From assembly GCF_003634045.1 (NCBI RefSeq), contig NZ_RBIM01000005.1, forward strand, positions 334,193 to 398,192: 64,000 bases of DNA. The letters are read 5' to 3'. Below, piece after piece: positions 51,504-61,921 of the stretch. Source of the stretch: Maricaulis maris. Its GTDB lineage: Bacteria; Pseudomonadota; Alphaproteobacteria; Caulobacterales; Maricaulaceae. A model generated the notes under the pieces. It was not told the DNA's origin and ran no database searches. It worked only from the letters and a program-made list of their open reading frames with translations. Each line of letters starts with the position of its first letter. Positions within the stretch are counted from its first letter, which is position 1. Made by a program: the position numbers and the translations under genes.

Positions 51504-54443
51504 ATGACTGTTAAAGGTCTCATGCGTGCGAGCAGCGCGCTGACAGCCCTTGCCATGGTGGCAGGCCTGTCGGCGACGTCATACGCGCAAGACGATGTGA
51601 TCATCGTCACGGGTTCCGTCATTCGCGGAACCCCCGAGGACGCGGCCCTGCCGGTCGACGTCCTGTCCGCAGAAGAGCTGGCCCGCCTGGGCAACCCCTC
51701 GCCGGTCGAGCTGATCAAGGCGCTGCCGGTTTCAAGCGGGGTCATCGGGGACACCAACCAGTTCGATAGCCGGTCGCAAGCCACCGAAGGCATGGCCTCG
51801 GTCAATCTGCGTGGCCTCAGCCCGCAGCGCACGCTGGTGCTGTTGAACAATCGTCGCCTGGTTCCGGCGGGGACGGGGGTCCCGTTTGTCGATCTGAACC
51901 TGCTGCCGGCGGCGGCGATCGGACGGATCGAAATTCTCAAGGACGGCGCTGCGGCGATCTACGGATCGGATGCGATTGGTGGCGTGGTCAACTTCATCAC
52001 CCGCTCGGGGCAGGAGGGTTTCCGCTTCGGTGGCGACTATTCCTTCATTTCCGACACGGATGGCGATTACACGCTGCAGGGCAGCTTCGGTCACCAGGGC
52101 GATAATTTCCGCTTGATGGTGGCGGCCGGATATCAGCACCGTTCAGAGTTGCTGGCGATGGATCGCGACTTTGCGGTGCAGGACTTTGAAGCCAACCCGG
52201 AAGGCGGTTGGACCGGTGGCGGCAATCCCGCAACCTTCCTGCCGCTGGGTGTCATTCCCGGTGTCGGGGTCGCTCCGATCGGCGGGCTTCGCGCCGACCC
52301 GGATTGCGCCGCACTCGGTGGCTTCGTGACGGCGGCCAATTGGTGCCGAACGCAATACACTGGCTTTGATGCCCTGGTCGAGGAAGAGGACCGCTACCAG
52401 CTCTGGGGCGAGATGGGGGTCGACCTTACCGACAATGTCGAGTGGGAAATCAGCCTGCTTTATGGACATGACGAGGTGCCGCGTTACCGGACCTCACCCA
52501 TGTATCTTCTGACCCAGTCGCCATCGGTCAGTGTGGGCGGGTCGCCAAGCGGCTTCGTCGTGCCCGGAAACAATCCGGGTTTCATCCAGATGGTCACCGA
52601 AAACCCCGGGATCGTACCCGCCGGCACGGTTGCAGCCCTGTTTCCGACCCTGCTGTTCCGGCCATTGCTCGCGGGTGGCAATCCGGCCTTCGCCGGCAAT
52701 CCCGATGATCTGGGGTCGGCGACGGGCCTGCGGGAGAATGAAAGCTTCCGCATCTCGACCGGCCTGAACGGCGAGCTGAACGACACGACCTCGTTCGACT
52801 TGAATGTCACCTATCATCGCTATGAGCGGTTCTATGATGGCTATGACAGCTTTGGCGACCGGGTCCAGCTGGCCCTGGGCGGCTTGGGTGGCCCGAATTG
52901 CAACCCGGCCACCGGAACGCCGGGCGTGGGCGGTTGCATGTGGTACAATCCATTCGGCAACCAGGCGCCGACCAATGCCGTTACGGGAGCCGAACGCCCC
53001 GGCGACGAGCCGAACCAGAACAGTGCCGAGCTGATCAACTGGTTCTTTGTTCGTGGCACGACCACTCTGGAAACCGAATTGTTCGTGGCCGAAGGCACAT
53101 TGAGCGGTGAAACCGGATGGGAGTTGGCAGGGGGACCCGTTCTCTACGGCGTCGGTGGCCAGTATCGGCGTGAAACCTACTCGGCGGCCTATGGCGACAA
53201 CAACAATATTGCCGTCAATCCGTGTCGCGACACGCCTGTCTCCGGCAATACGAGCTGTGACCCGCAAACCGGGGCATGGGCGTTTCTCGGATCCAACGCC
53301 GACAGCGACGCAGATGGTGATGTCTATGCCATTTTCGGCGAGCTCCAACTGCCCGTGACGGATGATTTCAATGTCCAGCTTGCGGCGCGTTTCGAGGATT
53401 ATGGCGGGCAGACCGGTTCGACCTTCGACCCGAAAGTGACGGCGCGTTGGCAGATTTCCGACGGTTTCGCCTTGCGCGGTTCGGCCGGCACGACTTTCCG
53501 CGGGCCACCCGCCCAGCAGACGGTCAACTCCAACGTCACGTCGCTGCAGGTGATCGCATCGAGCTTCCGCCCGGTCGACGTGTTCGGCAATCCGGCTCTG
53601 GCGCCGGAATCGGCCACCAACTACTCGATCGGGGCCCTGTTCTCGACGGACAATTTCACGGCCAGCGTGGATTATTTCCGTTACGAGATCTCCGACACGA
53701 TCACCACCGAGCCGCTCTCCGGCATGGTCGCCACGCTGTTCGCTGATCCGGCGAATTGTACTGACCCGGCCTTCGACGGTCTGCGCGAGCGTTTCCAGTT
53801 CAATGATGGTGGCGGTGTTGCCGGTGCCGGCACCTGTGCGGCAGCCAATATCGCGCGGGTGCGGACGGAAGTGGTCAATGGCGGAGATCTGACGAGTTCC
53901 GGTGTCGATTTCATCCTGAACTATGATTTCGGTGATGTGTTGGGCGGTTCGCTCAATGCCGGAATTACGGCGACCTACATGCTGGGCAATGAGCTTGGCG
54001 AGGAGATCGTGGAGGGTGTCGTCGTCCAGGACGGATTCGACGGCGTCGGCTTCATGAACTTCCAGACCACCGCTTATCCGGTGCCGGAATGGAAGGGCCG
54101 GGGGTTCTTCGAATATTCTGTCGGCAATATCGATACCCGACTGACTTTCACCTATGTCGACAGCTATCGCGACCAGCGCGCTGATCTCGGGACCGGGCCG
54201 TTTGCCCCGAACCCGTATATCACGGGCAATCCGGTGCTGATGCAGGGGGCAACGATCGACAGTCAGCTGACGACCGATTTCAACCTGCTCTACCACTTCG
54301 GTGAGGCAACGACCTTCTCGTTCACGGCCATCAACCTGACCGACGAAGATCCGAGCTTTGCCCGTCAGGACTATAACTACGACCCCTTCACCGGAAATCC
54401 GGTGGGGCGTGTCATCCGGCTCGGTTTCAACACCGAATTCTGA
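51504..54443 (+). CDS. TonB-dependent outer-membrane receptor, second copy
   Basis: 979 residues. A signal peptide ends near SATSYAQ; the plug (about 30-165) has VIIVTGSVIRGTPEDAALP, SVNLRGLSPQRTLVLLNNRR and GAAAIYGSDAIGGVVNFIT. The barrel ends VIRLGFNTEF, with a terminal phenylalanine. The plug type is that of receptors common in Caulobacterales and Xanthomonadales for varied ligands, distinct from the first receptor. GGGAGGAG precedes the ATG. A promoter is visible upstream and a terminator follows, so it is probably a single transcription unit. Ligand unknown. Confidence 0.9.
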   Translation: MTVKGLMRASSALTALAMVAGLSATSYAQDDVIIVTGSVIRGTPEDAALPVDVLSAEELARLGNPSPVELIKALPVSSGVIGDTNQFDSRSQATEGMASVNLRGLSPQRTLVLLNNRRLVPAGTGVPFVDLNLLPAAAIGRIEILKDGAAAIYGSDAIGGVVNFITRSGQEGFRFGGDYSFISDTDGDYTLQGSFGHQGDNFRLMVAAGYQHRSELLAMDRDFAVQDFEANPEGGWTGGGNPATFLPLGVIPGVGVAPIGGLRADPDCAALGGFVTAANWCRTQYTGFDALVEEEDRYQLWGEMGVDLTDNVEWEISLLYGHDEVPRYRTSPMYLLTQSPSVSVGGSPSGFVVPGNNPGFIQMVTENPGIVPAGTVAALFPTLLFRPLLAGGNPAFAGNPDDLGSATGLRENESFRISTGLNGELNDTTSFDLNVTYHRYERFYDGYDSFGDRVQLALGGLGGPNCNPATGTPGVGGCMWYNPFGNQAPTNAVTGAERPGDEPNQNSAELINWFFVRGTTTLETELFVAEGTLSGETGWELAGGPVLYGVGGQYRRETYSAAYGDNNNIAVNPCRDTPVSGNTSCDPQTGAWAFLGSNADSDADGDVYAIFGELQLPVTDDFNVQLAARFEDYGGQTGSTFDPKVTARWQISDGFALRGSAGTTFRGPPAQQTVNSNVTSLQVIASSFRPVDVFGNPALAPESATNYSIGALFSTDNFTASVDYFRYEISDTITTEPLSGMVATLFADPANCTDPAFDGLRERFQFNDGGGVAGAGTCAAANIARVRTEVVNGGDLTSSGVDFILNYDFGDVLGGSLNAGITATYMLGNELGEEIVEGVVVQDGFDGVGFMNFQTTAYPVPEWKGRGFFEYSVGNIDTRLTFTYVDSYRDQRADLGTGPFAPNPYITGNPVLMQGATIDSQLTTDFNLLYHFGEATTFSFTAINLTDEDPSFARQDYNYDPFTGNPVGRVIRLGFNTEF

Positions 54444-54466
54444 TCCGGCGTTATCTGACAGGAAGA

Positions 54467-54496
54467 GGGCTCCGACCGGCGGTCGGGGCCCTTTTC
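54467..54496 (+). terminator. Intrinsic terminator after the second TonB receptor
   Basis: An 11-bp stem (GGGCTCCGACC with GGTCGGGGCCC, one G-T pair), a 3-nt loop and TTTT. Confidence 0.85.
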
Positions 54497-54617
54497 ATTT
54501 GCGTGCCTGCACGGCGCGCGCGGAGGGGAGGCGATTCAGTATTGTAAAACTCAGACAATATACTTGCCATCCGGCCCATGCTGACCAATCCTTGCCCAAA
54601 ATCGGGGAGTGTTGATC

Positions 54618-56084
54618 ATGCGCGGATTTGCGATTTTCTTACTTGCAGCATTGGCGTTCGGGAGCATTGTCAGCGCAGTGGCCGCAGCGCAGACGGCTGA
54701 TCAACATCTCCGACATAATCGCCTCATCGTGCTCACCGACATCGAGGCTGATCCGGACGACACGCAGTCCCTGATCCGCCTCCTTCTCTATGCCAACGAG
54801 ATCGATCTGGAAGGCTTGGTCGCCACGACATCGATCCATCAGCGTAGCCGCACGGCACCGGAGTCGATCCACCATGTTATCGGGCAATACGCCGAGGTGT
54901 ACGACACGCTGAGCCAGCACGCGTCCGGCTATCCTGAGGCCGAAACGCTCACAGCACGGGTCACCACAGGTCAGCCGGTCTACGGCATGGCCGGCGTTGG
55001 CGAAGGCCGCGACACACCCGGCTCCGATGCGATCATCGCCGCTCTGGAAGCGGACGATCCCCGCCCGCTCTGGGTTGCCGCCTGGGGTGGACCCAACACC
55101 CTGGCCCAGGCGCTGCACACGCTGCGCGCCACCCGTTCACCGGAAGCGCTTGCGCGCCTCGTTGCCAAGCTGCGCGTCTATACAATCTCCGACCAGGATG
55201 ACAGTGGCGCCTGGATGCGCGAGACCTTCCCCGACCTCTTCTATATTGTCAGCCCCGGCGGCTACGGCGCCGCCACATGGACCGGGATTTCGCAGGTTGT
55301 CGACGGGCTCGACAACACCACCATCTCGAATGCCTGGCTGGCGGAGCATATCCAACAGGGCCACGGCCCGTTCGGTGCCGCCTATCCCGATGTCGCCTAC
55401 GGGATGGAGGGCGACACGCCGACCTTTCTCAACCTGATCCCGAACGGGCTGAGCGATCCGGAACACCCCGACTGGGGCGGCTGGGGCGGTCGATACGAAC
55501 TCTATACGCCCGAACTTTCGGCGCTCGACCCGGATGGTTTTACCGGCGGGGTTCCGGTGACCGAGGAAACCCGTGAGATATGGACCAATGCGATCGACAC
55601 GGTGCGGCCCTGGCGGGCACGATCCCATGGTCGCGCGCATGGTTATGCCGAGGAAAGCTTCACTGGCTTTCGTGCGACCCTGTGGCGCTGGCGTGATGAC
55701 ATCCAGAATGATTTCGCCGCCCGCATTGACTGGACAGTCAGTGCGTATGTCGATGCCAACCATCCTCCGGTCGTCCGTCTTGATCATGCGGATCGACTGA
55801 CAGTGCACAGTGGCGACGCCGTTCGTTTGAGCGCGCTGGGGTCATCCGATCCGGATGGTGACAGCCTCAGCTATCATTGGTTTCAGTATCCCGAGGCCGG
55901 AAGTTATCCCAATGCGATCGACCTTTGGGGGGCTGATAATCTCTATGCTCGCGGCTTTCACGCCCCTGAGGTCGAGGCACCACAGACCGTTCACTTCATC
56001 CTGCGCGTCACCGACAAGGGCAGTCCGGCGTTAAGTCGTTACCGCCGCGTCATCGTGACGATACTCCCTGCCGGCGGTCAGTGA
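54618..56084 (+). CDS. Secreted DUF1593 protein (Sde182-like nucleoside-hydrolase fold)
   Basis: 488 residues with a signal peptide cleaved near VAAAQ. The N-terminal domain begins RLIVLTDIEADPDDTQSLIR, a DxxxDxDD calcium site like that of nucleoside hydrolases, and continues with VAAWGGPNTLAQAL and YTISDQDDSGAWMRE. The C-terminal 110 residues (VVRLDHADRL, SSDPDGDSLSYHWFQYPEAG) form an immunoglobulin-like beta domain. The family was named from a cellulose-binding protein, but its enzyme activity is not established. GGGGAG lies before the ATG at 54618. Single gene between a receptor and a repeat region. Confidence 0.85.
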   Translation: MRGFAIFLLAALAFGSIVSAVAAAQTADQHLRHNRLIVLTDIEADPDDTQSLIRLLLYANEIDLEGLVATTSIHQRSRTAPESIHHVIGQYAEVYDTLSQHASGYPEAETLTARVTTGQPVYGMAGVGEGRDTPGSDAIIAALEADDPRPLWVAAWGGPNTLAQALHTLRATRSPEALARLVAKLRVYTISDQDDSGAWMRETFPDLFYIVSPGGYGAATWTGISQVVDGLDNTTISNAWLAEHIQQGHGPFGAAYPDVAYGMEGDTPTFLNLIPNGLSDPEHPDWGGWGGRYELYTPELSALDPDGFTGGVPVTEETREIWTNAIDTVRPWRARSHGRAHGYAEESFTGFRATLWRWRDDIQNDFAARIDWTVSAYVDANHPPVVRLDHADRLTVHSGDAVRLSALGSSDPDGDSLSYHWFQYPEAGSYPNAIDLWGADNLYARGFHAPEVEAPQTVHFILRVTDKGSPALSRYRRVIVTILPAGGQ

Positions 56085-56580
56085 GGGAAGGCGGGTGCGT
56101 GTCACCCAATACGCCCCGGCGCCTTGCTTCTCCCGACCGGGAAGAGGCGGGTTGTCCCCGCCCTGTACCCCTTTCCTTCTCCCTGGGGAGAAGGTGCGCG
56201 TAGCGCGGATGAGGGGGATTCGTCCTGCTATCACCGGGGTTTACCACTCACCCTGCCCCTCTCCCAAGGGAGAGGGAAAGTGAGCGCCGACAAAAAATCG
56301 GGAAAACTTATCCGCCCCTCTTCCGGCCCATCGCATAATCTTCCCGTTCCCAGGCCATCCTGAGGCTCGGACCGGTTATCCGGCGGGATGTCTGTCGCGG
56401 TTACCGGCATAGAATCAGCGTTTAATTGGCTCCGGCCGGTATCCCACACGACCTCACGACCCAAAACGCCAGGCGACGAGGCCGTGGCGCGGTTCGGGGC
56501 GCCCCGCGCATAACCCATCCACCGCCCACACAGCCTATCCCGCTTGGCCAAACCCGTTGTCGATGCTACCTGCCCGCATC
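56085..56580. repeat. Intergenic repeat region with perfect hairpins upstream of lepA
   Basis: About 500 bp with no supported gene. Two perfect 9-bp hairpins are visible: CCTTCTCCC/GGGAGAAGG (56175-56194, loop TG) and CCCTCTCCC/GGGAGAGGG (56257-56276, loop AA), with a weaker third near 56128-56143. The segment GGTGCGCGTAGCGCGGATGAG between them reads like part of a dispersed intergenic element (REP or MITE type). The lepA promoter should lie in the right-hand 200 bp. Confidence 0.55.
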
Positions 56581-58389
56581 ATGACCATAGATCCGTCCCT
56601 CATCCGAAATTTCTCCATCGTGGCGCATATCGACCACGGCAAATCCACGCTGGCCGACCGCCTGATCCAGGTGACCGGCGGACTGACCCAGCGCGAGATG
56701 AAAGAGCAAGTGCTCGACAATATGGAGCTCGAGCGCGAGCGCGGCATCACGATCAAGGCCCAGACGGTGCGGCTCGATTACACCGCCAAGGACGGCAAGA
56801 CCTATGTCCTCAACCTGATCGACACGCCCGGCCATGTCGACTTCGCCTATGAGGTCAACCGCTCGCTGGCCGCCTGTGAAGGCTCTTTGCTGGTCGTCGA
56901 TGCCTCGCAGGGCGTCGAGGCCCAGACCCTCGCCAATGTCTACCAGGCGATCGAGGTCAATCACGAAATCGTCCCGGTGCTCAACAAGATCGACCTGCCG
57001 GCCGCCGAGCCGGAGCGGGTCAAGGAGCAGATCGAGGATGTGATCGGTCTGGACGCGTCCGACGCCGTCATGATCTCGGCCAAGACCGGTCTTGGCATCG
57101 AGGACGTGCTGGAAGCGGTCGTCACCCGTCTGCCGCCGCCCGCCGCCGGCGATCCGAATGCGCCGCTGAAGGCGATGCTGGTCGACAGCTGGTATGACCC
57201 CTATCTCGGCGTCATCTGCTTGGTGCGGGTGATCGAAGGCACGCTGAAAAAGGGCATGAAGGCCCGCCTCATGGGCACCGGTGCCGCCTATCCGGTCGAC
57301 GGGGTTGGCGTGTTCCGTCCCAAGAAAGAGGCGATCGACAGTCTCGGCCCGGGCGAGCTGGGCTATCTCAATGCCTCGATCAAACAGGTCCGCGATGCCC
57401 GCGTCGGCGACACCGTCACCGATGACCGGCGGCCGGCCGACAAAGCGCTCACGGGCTACAAGCCGGCCCAGCCGGTGGTGTTCTGTGGTCTCTTCCCGGT
57501 CGACAGTGCCGAGTTCGAGGATCTGCGCGAGGCGATCGAGCGGCTGGCGCTCAATGATGCCTCCTTCTCCTATGAGATGGAGACCTCGGCGGCGCTCGGC
57601 TTTGGTTTCCGTTGCGGCTTCCTGGGCCTGCTGCACCTGGAAGTCATCCGCGAGCGTCTCGAGCGCGAATACAATATCGAGCTGATCACCACGGCGCCGT
57701 CCGTGGTCTATCGCCTGCACATGAATGATGGCAGCGAGATCGACCTGCACAACCCGGCCGACATGCCGGACCCGGTCAAGATCGACACCATTGCCGAACC
57801 CTGGATCAAGGCGACCATCCTGGTGCCGGACGAGTATCTCGGTGGCGTGCTGAAGCTGTGCCAAGACCGGCGCGGTAACCAGATCGAGCTGACCTATGCC
57901 GGCAATCGCGCTTTGGTCGTCTATGAACTGCCGCTCAATGAGGTCGTGTTCGACTTCTATGACCGGCTGAAGTCGATTTCCAAGGGCTATGCCTCGTTCG
58001 ACTATCAGTGGATCGAGGACCGGGTCGGCGATCTGGTGCGCATGTCGATCCTGGTCAATGACGAACCGGTCGATGCCCTGTCCATGGTCGTGCACCGGGC
58101 GCGTGCCGAGCTGCGTGGCCGGGCCATGTGCGAAAAGCTGAAAGAGCTGATCCCGCGGCACATGTTCAAAATCCCGATCCAGGCCGCCCTGGGGGGGCGC
58201 ATCGTCGCCCGCGAAACCCTGTCCGCCCTGCGCAAGGACGTGACCGCCAAATGCTATGGCGGTGACGCCAGCCGCAAGCGCAAGCTGCTGGACAAGCAAA
58301 AAGCCGGCAAGAAGAAGATGCGCCAGTTCGGCAAGGTGGAGATCCCGCAGGAAGCCTTTATCGCGGCCCTGAAGATGGATGATAATTGA
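56581..58389 (+). CDS. lepA: Elongation factor 4 (LepA)
   Basis: 602 residues, the normal LepA length. The GTPase domain starts [20 protein letters not shown], with DTPGHVDF and [28 protein letters not shown] and the C-terminal [15 protein letters not shown] are diagnostic of LepA rather than EF-G. It back-translocates or monitors stalled ribosomes. I chose the ATG at 56581, which gives the conserved N-terminus; no ribosome binding site is seen, so a leaderless message or a start at 56563 is possible. Confidence 0.95.
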   Translation: MTIDPSLIRNFSIVAHIDHGKSTLADRLIQVTGGLTQREMKEQVLDNMELERERGITIKAQTVRLDYTAKDGKTYVLNLIDTPGHVDFAYEVNRSLAACEGSLLVVDASQGVEAQTLANVYQAIEVNHEIVPVLNKIDLPAAEPERVKEQIEDVIGLDASDAVMISAKTGLGIEDVLEAVVTRLPPPAAGDPNAPLKAMLVDSWYDPYLGVICLVRVIEGTLKKGMKARLMGTGAAYPVDGVGVFRPKKEAIDSLGPGELGYLNASIKQVRDARVGDTVTDDRRPADKALTGYKPAQPVVFCGLFPVDSAEFEDLREAIERLALNDASFSYEMETSAALGFGFRCGFLGLLHLEVIRERLEREYNIELITTAPSVVYRLHMNDGSEIDLHNPADMPDPVKIDTIAEPWIKATILVPDEYLGGVLKLCQDRRGNQIELTYAGNRALVVYELPLNEVVFDFYDRLKSISKGYASFDYQWIEDRVGDLVRMSILVNDEPVDALSMVVHRARAELRGRAMCEKLKELIPRHMFKIPIQAALGGRIVARETLSALRKDVTAKCYGGDASRKRKLLDKQKAGKKKMRQFGKVEIPQEAFIAALKMDDN

Positions 58390-58461
58390 TCGGGGCTTGC
58401 CAAGTGCCGATCATGGCCCATCTTGATGCGTAAGCGCCGCCATCAAACGGGGAGTTTTCCG

Positions 58462-58992
58462 ATGCGCCATGTTCTGTCTGCCTGCCTTGCCGCGTTCGCG
58501 CTGACCGCCGCACCGGCTCTCGCCGAACTCGACGCCGGCGACGCCGCTGCCGACTTCACCGTGTCCGGCTTCCAGGCCGGTGAGCCGGTGAGTTTCCATC
58601 TCGCCGAGGCCCTGGAGGACGGGCCGGTCGTGCTGTTCTTCTTCCCGGCCGCCTTTACTTCGGGCTGCGAAGCCCAGGCGGCGGCCTTTGCCGAGGCGAT
58701 CGATCAGTTCACCGCGGAAGGCGCGACCGTGATCGGGGTGACTGGCGGCAATACCGACCGTCTGGCCGAGTTCTCGACCCAGCATTGCGCCTCGGCCTTT
58801 CCGGTCTTCGCGATCGAGGACGGCATGGCCGGTGATTATGATGCCCGTCTGATGCTGCGTCCGGGTTGGACCAACCGCACCTCCTATGTGATCGATCAAA
58901 ATTCGACGATTGCCTTTGCCTGGTCGGATATGAGCCCCTACGAGCACGTTGATCAGACGCTTGCTGCCGTGCGGGCGCTGAACGTCGAATAA
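58462..58992 (+). CDS. Periplasmic peroxiredoxin (AhpC/TSA family)
   Basis: 176 residues with a signal peptide ending at PALA (about residue 21). The peroxidatic motif is PAAFTSGC with C69; a further cysteine (HCASAF) near 113 could be the resolving residue. Bcp/PrxQ-type peroxiredoxins reduce hydroperoxides using thioredoxin; an exported form would need a periplasmic thiol donor, which I do not see nearby. GGGGAG precedes the ATG. About 70 bp after lepA. Confidence 0.87.
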   Translation: MRHVLSACLAAFALTAAPALAELDAGDAAADFTVSGFQAGEPVSFHLAEALEDGPVVLFFFPAAFTSGCEAQAAAFAEAIDQFTAEGATVIGVTGGNTDRLAEFSTQHCASAFPVFAIEDGMAGDYDARLMLRPGWTNRTSYVIDQNSTIAFAWSDMSPYEHVDQTLAAVRALNVE

Positions 58993-59126
58993 TCTTGCAT
59001 GCAGCGCGGCGGAGTCGGGGCTTCGTTAGCGATATCATGCAGTGGACAAAGGCGCGGTCATCGTGTTGCGGTGCATCGCGAAGCGTGGCGATTCCCGAGC
59101 CTGCCATCCACTGAGGTGTTTGCCTG

Positions 59127-60332
59127 ATGTCCGATCCCGTTGTCCTGTTTGAAAACGTCCATCCTGTTGCCGATATCGCCTTCTCGGCTGACGGTTACGC
59201 CATCGAGCGTCACACCGCCGCGCTTGATATCGGTGATCTTCATGCCGCGCTCGGACCGGCCGTGCTGGCGGGGATCCGTTCGCGCACCAAGATGAACAAG
59301 GCGGCCTTTGACGCGGCGCCCAACCTGCTGGCCCTGGGCTGTTTCTGTATCGGCACCAACCAGGTCGATCTCGAGACGGCGGCCGGTCGCGGCATTCCGG
59401 TCTTCAACGGCCCGTTCGGCAATACCCGCTCGGTCGCCGAGCTGACCCTGGCCTCGATCATCATGCTGATGCGTGGCATCCCTGTGCGATCAAGCGCGGC
59501 GATGCGCGGCGAGTGGCAGAAATCGACGACCAATTCGCACGAGGTCCGGGCCAAGAAGCTCGGCATCGTCGGATATGGCAATATCGGCTCGCAATTGTCG
59601 GTTCTGGCGAGCGCACTGGGCATGCATGTCTATTTCTACGACACCGAACCCAAGCTGGCGCACGGCAATGCGCGCTCCTGCGCCTCGCTCGACGAGTTGC
59701 TGGAAATCTGTGACGTCGTCACCCTGCACGTGCCCTCGACCGAGCACACCCGCAATCTCATGAGCGCATCGGCCATCGGCAACATGAAAAAGGGTGCCAT
59801 CCTGATCAATCAGGCCCGCGGCGATCTGGTCGATATCGACGCGCTGGCCGCCGCGCTGGAGAGCGGGCATCTGATCGGCGCGGCCGTTGACGTCTTCCCC
59901 AAGGAGCCGGCGTCGAAGGATGAGGCCTTTGTCTCGCCGTTGCAGAAATTCGAGAATATCATCCTCACCCCGCATATCGGTGGCTCGACGCTGGAAGCCC
60001 AGCAGGCCATCGGCGAAGACGTGTCGGGCAAGCTGGCGCGTTTTGTCTCGCTCGGCGCGACCAAAGGGGCGGTCAATGTGCCCGAGATCGAGCCCGGTCA
60101 GATCAAGCCGGGCCGGACGCGCCTGTTGAGCTTCCACTCCAACGCGCCGGGTTTCCTGTCGCGCCTCAATGATGCGGTCAGCGCCTCCGGCGCCAATATT
60201 GCCGCCCAACAGCTCGAGACACGCGGTCAGTTGGGCTATGTGGCGGCCGATCTGGAGGGCGATCTGCCGCCCGGTTTCATCGATCACATCCGGGCATTGG
60301 ACGGATCGATCCGGGCCCGGCTGGTGCGCTAG
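59127..60332 (+). CDS. serA: D-3-phosphoglycerate dehydrogenase
   Basis: 401 residues, close to the E. coli-type enzyme. The NAD-binding motif is GIVGYGNIGSQL, with catalytic residues in NQARGDLVDI, the glutamate near DVFPKEP and the histidine in TPHIGGST. A C-terminal ACT domain (about 325-401) suggests inhibition by serine. First step of serine synthesis. GAGG lies 10 bp before the ATG. The 3' end overlaps the convergent DUF4386 gene by 4 bp. serB lies about 0.9 kb away on the other strand. Confidence 0.92.
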   Translation: MSDPVVLFENVHPVADIAFSADGYAIERHTAALDIGDLHAALGPAVLAGIRSRTKMNKAAFDAAPNLLALGCFCIGTNQVDLETAAGRGIPVFNGPFGNTRSVAELTLASIIMLMRGIPVRSSAAMRGEWQKSTTNSHEVRAKKLGIVGYGNIGSQLSVLASALGMHVYFYDTEPKLAHGNARSCASLDELLEICDVVTLHVPSTEHTRNLMSASAIGNMKKGAILINQARGDLVDIDALAAALESGHLIGAAVDVFPKEPASKDEAFVSPLQKFENIILTPHIGGSTLEAQQAIGEDVSGKLARFVSLGATKGAVNVPEIEPGQIKPGRTRLLSFHSNAPGFLSRLNDAVSASGANIAAQQLETRGQLGYVAADLEGDLPPGFIDHIRALDGSIRARLVR

Positions 60333-61057
60333 TCCGACGGTCCGGTCCGGCTCTCCCATTGGCGGCGGTTGAGGCCGACCACCAGCAGCCAGCCGGCGAA
60401 AACAAATTCCGGGAGGGCGGCGGGAAGGAGCAGCAACCCGCCCAGGCCCGACAGCGCGGGGAGGCCGAAGTGAACGATGCCGAGGGCCAGATAACTCAGG
60501 CCTGACAGCCCCATGAGCAGGCCGAGGAAGCGCGGGAAGTAGCCTGAACGGGCAAGCAGGATGCCGAGCGCGCAGCCATGCAGGCCGAACAGCATGAGGG
60601 CGAGGATATAGCCTTCATTGTGCAGGCCGAGGAAGGTGAGGGCGAGCGTGTCGGCGGCGCCCGCCTCGAACTGGCCGGCAATGCCGGTATCACCCAGCAG
60701 GATCAGCGGTGCTGTCTGCGCCAGAAGCGCGGTGACCAACACCCCGCTCATCACAAGACGAACAGACAGGGCCAGGAGCGCCAGGCCGCGATCGACCGGG
60801 GCCAGAAGGCGGTAGAAGGTCACGGCCAGAACGATGTCGAGCACGAGGACCAGGAAATCGGCCAGGAGGCCCAGGCGGAACAATCCGTTCCGGCTCTGGA
60901 TCAATTCGGCGGTCGCGCCGGCATCCTGCCAGTCGATCAGACTGCCGCGAACAGCCATTTGGGCGAAAATGCCGCAAAGAATGATCGCGATATAGGCCAG
61001 CCCCGACAGGCGGGCGAGCGCGACGGGATGGCGGGTTGGTGTGGTTGTGTTGGGCAT
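60329..61057 (-). CDS. DUF4386-family membrane protein
   Basis: 242 residues with about six membrane helices. LARLSGLAYIAIILCGIFAQM at the N-terminus and LHNEGYILALMLFGLHGCALG in the middle match DUF4386, a membrane family of unknown function. It overlaps the convergent serA stop. No ribosome binding site or operon partner is obvious. Confidence 0.82.
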   Translation of the reverse strand: MPNTTTPTRHPVALARLSGLAYIAIILCGIFAQMAVRGSLIDWQDAGATAELIQSRNGLFRLGLLADFLVLVLDIVLAVTFYRLLAPVDRGLALLALSVRLVMSGVLVTALLAQTAPLILLGDTGIAGQFEAGAADTLALTFLGLHNEGYILALMLFGLHGCALGILLARSGYFPRFLGLLMGLSGLSYLALGIVHFGLPALSGLGGLLLLPAALPEFVFAGWLLVVGLNRRQWESRTGPSD

Positions 61058-61170
61058 GCGTGCTCCGATCCGGACCTGATTGTGGTGTCCATACTAGCGA
61101 CCGGCACAGCGCGGGTCTTGCCGATTTCCAAATCGGCGCATCGTTCTGGGAAAACGGGTTCGCCGGTGCG

Positions 61171-61845
61171 CTAGACGCCCAGCGCCTTGGCCAGCCCGTC
61201 GACTGTGCGGACATAGCTGGCACCGGACCATTCACAGGCCGCTATCACGACTTCTCGTTTGGCGATCAGACCGAAGCCGATGAAGCGGTCAGCGGCGCCG
61301 GCCTCATAGGCCTCGAAATCGGTCATGCCGTCGCCGACCATGATGGTTTCGTCGGCCTTGCCGGAGATGGTGTTGAGGATCTCGGCCTTGCCGCCATTGC
61401 GCGACAGCGGATAGTCCGTGTCCAGGCCACTGACCTGGTCACCATTCCAGATAAAGCGATTGGCGTGGATGTCGCCCTGGCCAAAGCCAAGATCGCCAAG
61501 AACCGGTTCCAGGAGGTCGGCAAAGCCACCGGAAACGGCGTGCAGCACATCGCCGCGCGCCCGCAGCTTGCGGATTAGCGGTGCCATGCCGGGCGTCAGG
61601 CGTTGACGCAATTGCTCGGCGACGGCGTCTACGCCCGCTCGATCCAGTGCGGCGAGTTCCAGGCGTGCTTCCAGACTGTCGCGCAGCGCCATGCTGCCCG
61701 ACATGCCGGCGCGGGTGATCTCATGCAGGCGCGCTTTCGCCGCCAGCTTGTCGTCGCGCATGGCAAGTGCCGCCTCCAGTGCGCTGTCCAGCGACTCAAC
61801 CCGCAACAGCGTCGAGTCCACATCAAAGGCAATCAGTCGTGTCAC
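61171..61845 (-). CDS. serB: Phosphoserine phosphatase (HAD subfamily IB)
   Basis: 224 residues. HAD motif I is FDVDSTLLR with D8 and D10, motif II is HAVSGGF, and motif IV is VGDGMTDFEA; a conserved lysine lies in NGGKAEIL. It removes phosphate from phosphoserine, the last step of serine synthesis, and lies near serA. It lacks the N-terminal ACT-like extension of E. coli SerB. The GTG at 61845 follows GGGAAG by 5 bp; a GTG at 61863 has no ribosome binding site. Confidence 0.88.
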   Translation of the reverse strand: MTRLIAFDVDSTLLRVESLDSALEAALAMRDDKLAAKARLHEITRAGMSGSMALRDSLEARLELAALDRAGVDAVAEQLRQRLTPGMAPLIRKLRARGDVLHAVSGGFADLLEPVLGDLGFGQGDIHANRFIWNGDQVSGLDTDYPLSRNGGKAEILNTISGKADETIMVGDGMTDFEAYEAGAADRFIGFGLIAKREVVIAACEWSGASYVRTVDGLAKALGV

Positions 61846-61921
61846 GCCGTCTTCCCGAACCACCAGAGCGTGAGTCTAGACGCGGGCTTGCGGCCTGTCA
61901 GCGTCTTTGCGCGACGCACGC

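Noticed and set aside
52494..54296. 600-codon minus-strand frame over the second TonB receptor
   Set aside because: Antisense shadow without any domain or start signal.
56566..58299. 577-codon minus-strand frame over lepA
   Set aside because: Antisense shadow; lepA is unambiguous.
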